Under the pieces are notes generated by a model. It saw nothing but the letters and a program-made list of their open reading frames with translations, was not told where the DNA came from and made no database searches. A stretch of 6,502 bases of DNA from Anaerotignum sp. Lineage in GTDB: Bacteria; Bacillota; Clostridia; Lachnospirales; Anaerotignaceae. Shown one piece after another: positions 6,084 through 6,502 of this stretch (position 1 is the stretch's first letter; each line of letters starts with the position of its first letter). The stretch is from contig JAFRZQ010000196.1 in the NCBI GenBank assembly GCA_017442465.1, forward strand, positions 1 to 6,502, read 5' to 3'. A program made the position numbers and the translations under genes.

Positions 6084-6084
6084 A

Positions 6085-6104
6085 ATATTTACCCTCCTAA
6101 ATAT
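6085..6104 (-). promoter_or_regulatory. Hairpin presenting the transporter ribosome binding site
   Basis: On the minus strand ATATTTA and TAAATAT form a perfect 7-bp stem with GGAGGG as the 6-nt loop, one base before the ATG. The stem is all A-T and weak. It may keep the ribosome binding site exposed or modulate access. Confidence 0.45.
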
Positions 6105-6158
6105 ATTGTCATACAGAATGTAGTTATATTGCGTACAAATGTCTGACAAATTTCTTTC

Positions 6159-6187
6159 ATTATAAAGAAGTTTTAACAAAAAAACAA
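6159..6187 (-). promoter_or_regulatory. Sigma-A type promoter of the NSS transporter
   Basis: A perfect -10 TATAAT (6164-6159) stands 17 bp from TTGTTT (6187-6182) on the minus strand. Start would be near 6152, giving an untranslated leader of about 70 nt that contains TGTC-A-GACA and the ribosome-binding-site hairpin. Confidence 0.7.
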
Positions 6188-6224
6188 GGAAAATCAGTAA
6201 CTTTAATGAGTAAAATCGAAAAAG

Positions 6225-6241
6225 TGCATTTTATTGATGCA
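6225..6241. promoter_or_regulatory. Possible operator between the divergent promoters
   Basis: TGCAT and ATGCA form an inverted repeat with a 7-nt spacer, lying between the two divergent promoters (6159-6187 and 6263-6291). The arms are short, so this could be chance. A shared regulator for transporter and desulfidase-like gene would be expected to bind near here. Confidence 0.25.
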
Positions 6242-6262
6242 AAGCGTCGGCGTGGAAAAAGG

Positions 6263-6291
6263 TGGAAATATTTTCTGAAAGGTTGTATACT
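6263..6291 (+). promoter_or_regulatory. Promoter of the desulfidase-like gene
   Basis: TGGAAA (6263-6268) and TATACT (6286-6291) are 17 bp apart, an acceptable sigma-A pair. Transcription would start near 6298, only about 27 nt before the ATG. Confidence 0.55.
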
Positions 6292-6324
6292 GAAAAATAC
6301 ATGAGTGAATAGGAGGGATTTTCG

Positions 6325-6502
6325 ATGAAATTCGATTTTACATCTTTACTGAAAAGCGAGATCAAACCTGCCCTGGGGGTAACAGAAGTAGGTGCTATCG
6401 CCCTAGCGGCGGCAAGGGCCTACGACGCCGTAGGCGGCAGCCTGTTACATATCCAGATGGTGATGAACGGCGGTATGTATAAAAATGCCTTTTCCTGTGC
6501 CA
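6325..6502 (+). CDS. UPF0597 / L-cysteine desulfidase-like (serine dehydratase alpha type) protein, 3' end outside window
   Basis: Only the first 59 residues are in the window, beginning MKFDFTSLLKSEIKPALG. The block KPALGVTEVGAIALAAARA (14-32) matches the N-terminal block of the UPF0597 / CyuA / archaeal L-cysteine desulfidase family, normally PALGCTEP followed by an Ala-rich helix. NGGMYKNAFSCA (48-59) matches the later family block with YKN. Members release pyruvate, ammonia and sulfide from cysteine (or act on serine) using an iron-sulfur cluster. Here the Cys of PALGCTEP, thought to be a cluster ligand, is Val19, so activity may differ. The ATG follows AGGAGG (6311-6316) by eight bases. 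It is divergent from the NSS transporter, as expected for an uptake and degradation pair. Family assignment is good; reaction is uncertain. Confidence 0.85.
   Translation, partial: MKFDFTSLLKSEIKPALGVTEVGAIALAAARAYDAVGGSLLHIQMVMNGGMYKNAFSCA

Noticed and set aside
4680..6146. Long plus-strand open frame (488 codons) opposite the NSS transporter
   Set aside because: It is in codon register with the transporter on the other strand, so it stays open simply because the real gene avoids TTA, CTA and TCA codons. Its product is Gln/His/Asp/Cys-rich with no family resemblance and no membrane or domain pattern.
6084..6179. 32-codon N-terminal extension of the NSS transporter
   Set aside because: It begins at the promoter -10 region, and the inner ATG at 6083 has AGGAGGG at ideal spacing and gives the usual short cytoplasmic N-terminus before helix 1.
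6301..6312. Three-codon reading frame ATG AGT GAA TAG before the desulfidase-like gene
   Set aside because: No ribosome binding site precedes it and it sits at the expected transcript start; probably chance.

Overview
The window looks like a chromosomal segment of an anaerobic, low-to-medium GC Bacillota, most likely class Clostridia and perhaps Lachnospirales-like. The clues are a flavodiiron protein, a truncated gene of the L-cysteine desulfidase / serine dehydratase-alpha family, strong AGGAGG-type ribosome binding sites, sigma-A type promoters, and a short clostridial-style peptide deformylase. Class is a fair inference; family is a guess. I see no tRNA, rRNA, CRISPR array, insertion sequence or phage gene.

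Layout. Bases 1-1024 (+) are the C-terminal three quarters of a flavodiiron protein with a short rubredoxin domain. It converges on a divergent peptide deformylase gene (1065-1475, -), and an 11-bp hairpin lies between them. A roughly 150-bp non-coding stretch full of inverted repeats separates the deformylase gene from asnS (1683-3077, -), which has its own terminator and promoter. Next come msrA (3177-3710, -) and an omega-amidase-type nitrilase (3716-4597, -). These two are almost certainly one transcript, because the msrA ribosome binding site lies inside the last two codons of the nitrilase gene. A strong terminator separates them from a sodium-dependent NSS-family transporter (4710-6083, -). 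A 241-bp divergent control region then leads to the start of a UPF0597 / L-cysteine desulfidase-like gene (6325 to window end, +).

How the genes fit together. Most are housekeeping or stress genes: formyl-Met removal, Asn-tRNA charging, methionine sulfoxide repair, detoxification of oxygen or NO, and 2-oxo-acid amide clean-up. The nitrilase-msrA pair may be linked through methionine metabolism and repair. The transporter and the divergent desulfidase-like gene look like an uptake-plus-catabolism pair for an amino acid.

Most worth a second look: two enzymes lack a textbook active-site residue. The deformylase has Met instead of the motif-1 Gln, and the desulfidase-like protein has Val instead of the Cys of the PALGCTEP motif. 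Other points are the hairpin cluster upstream of def, the start site of msrA, and a hairpin that presents the transporter ribosome binding site in its loop. I did not find a clearly new multi-gene system here.
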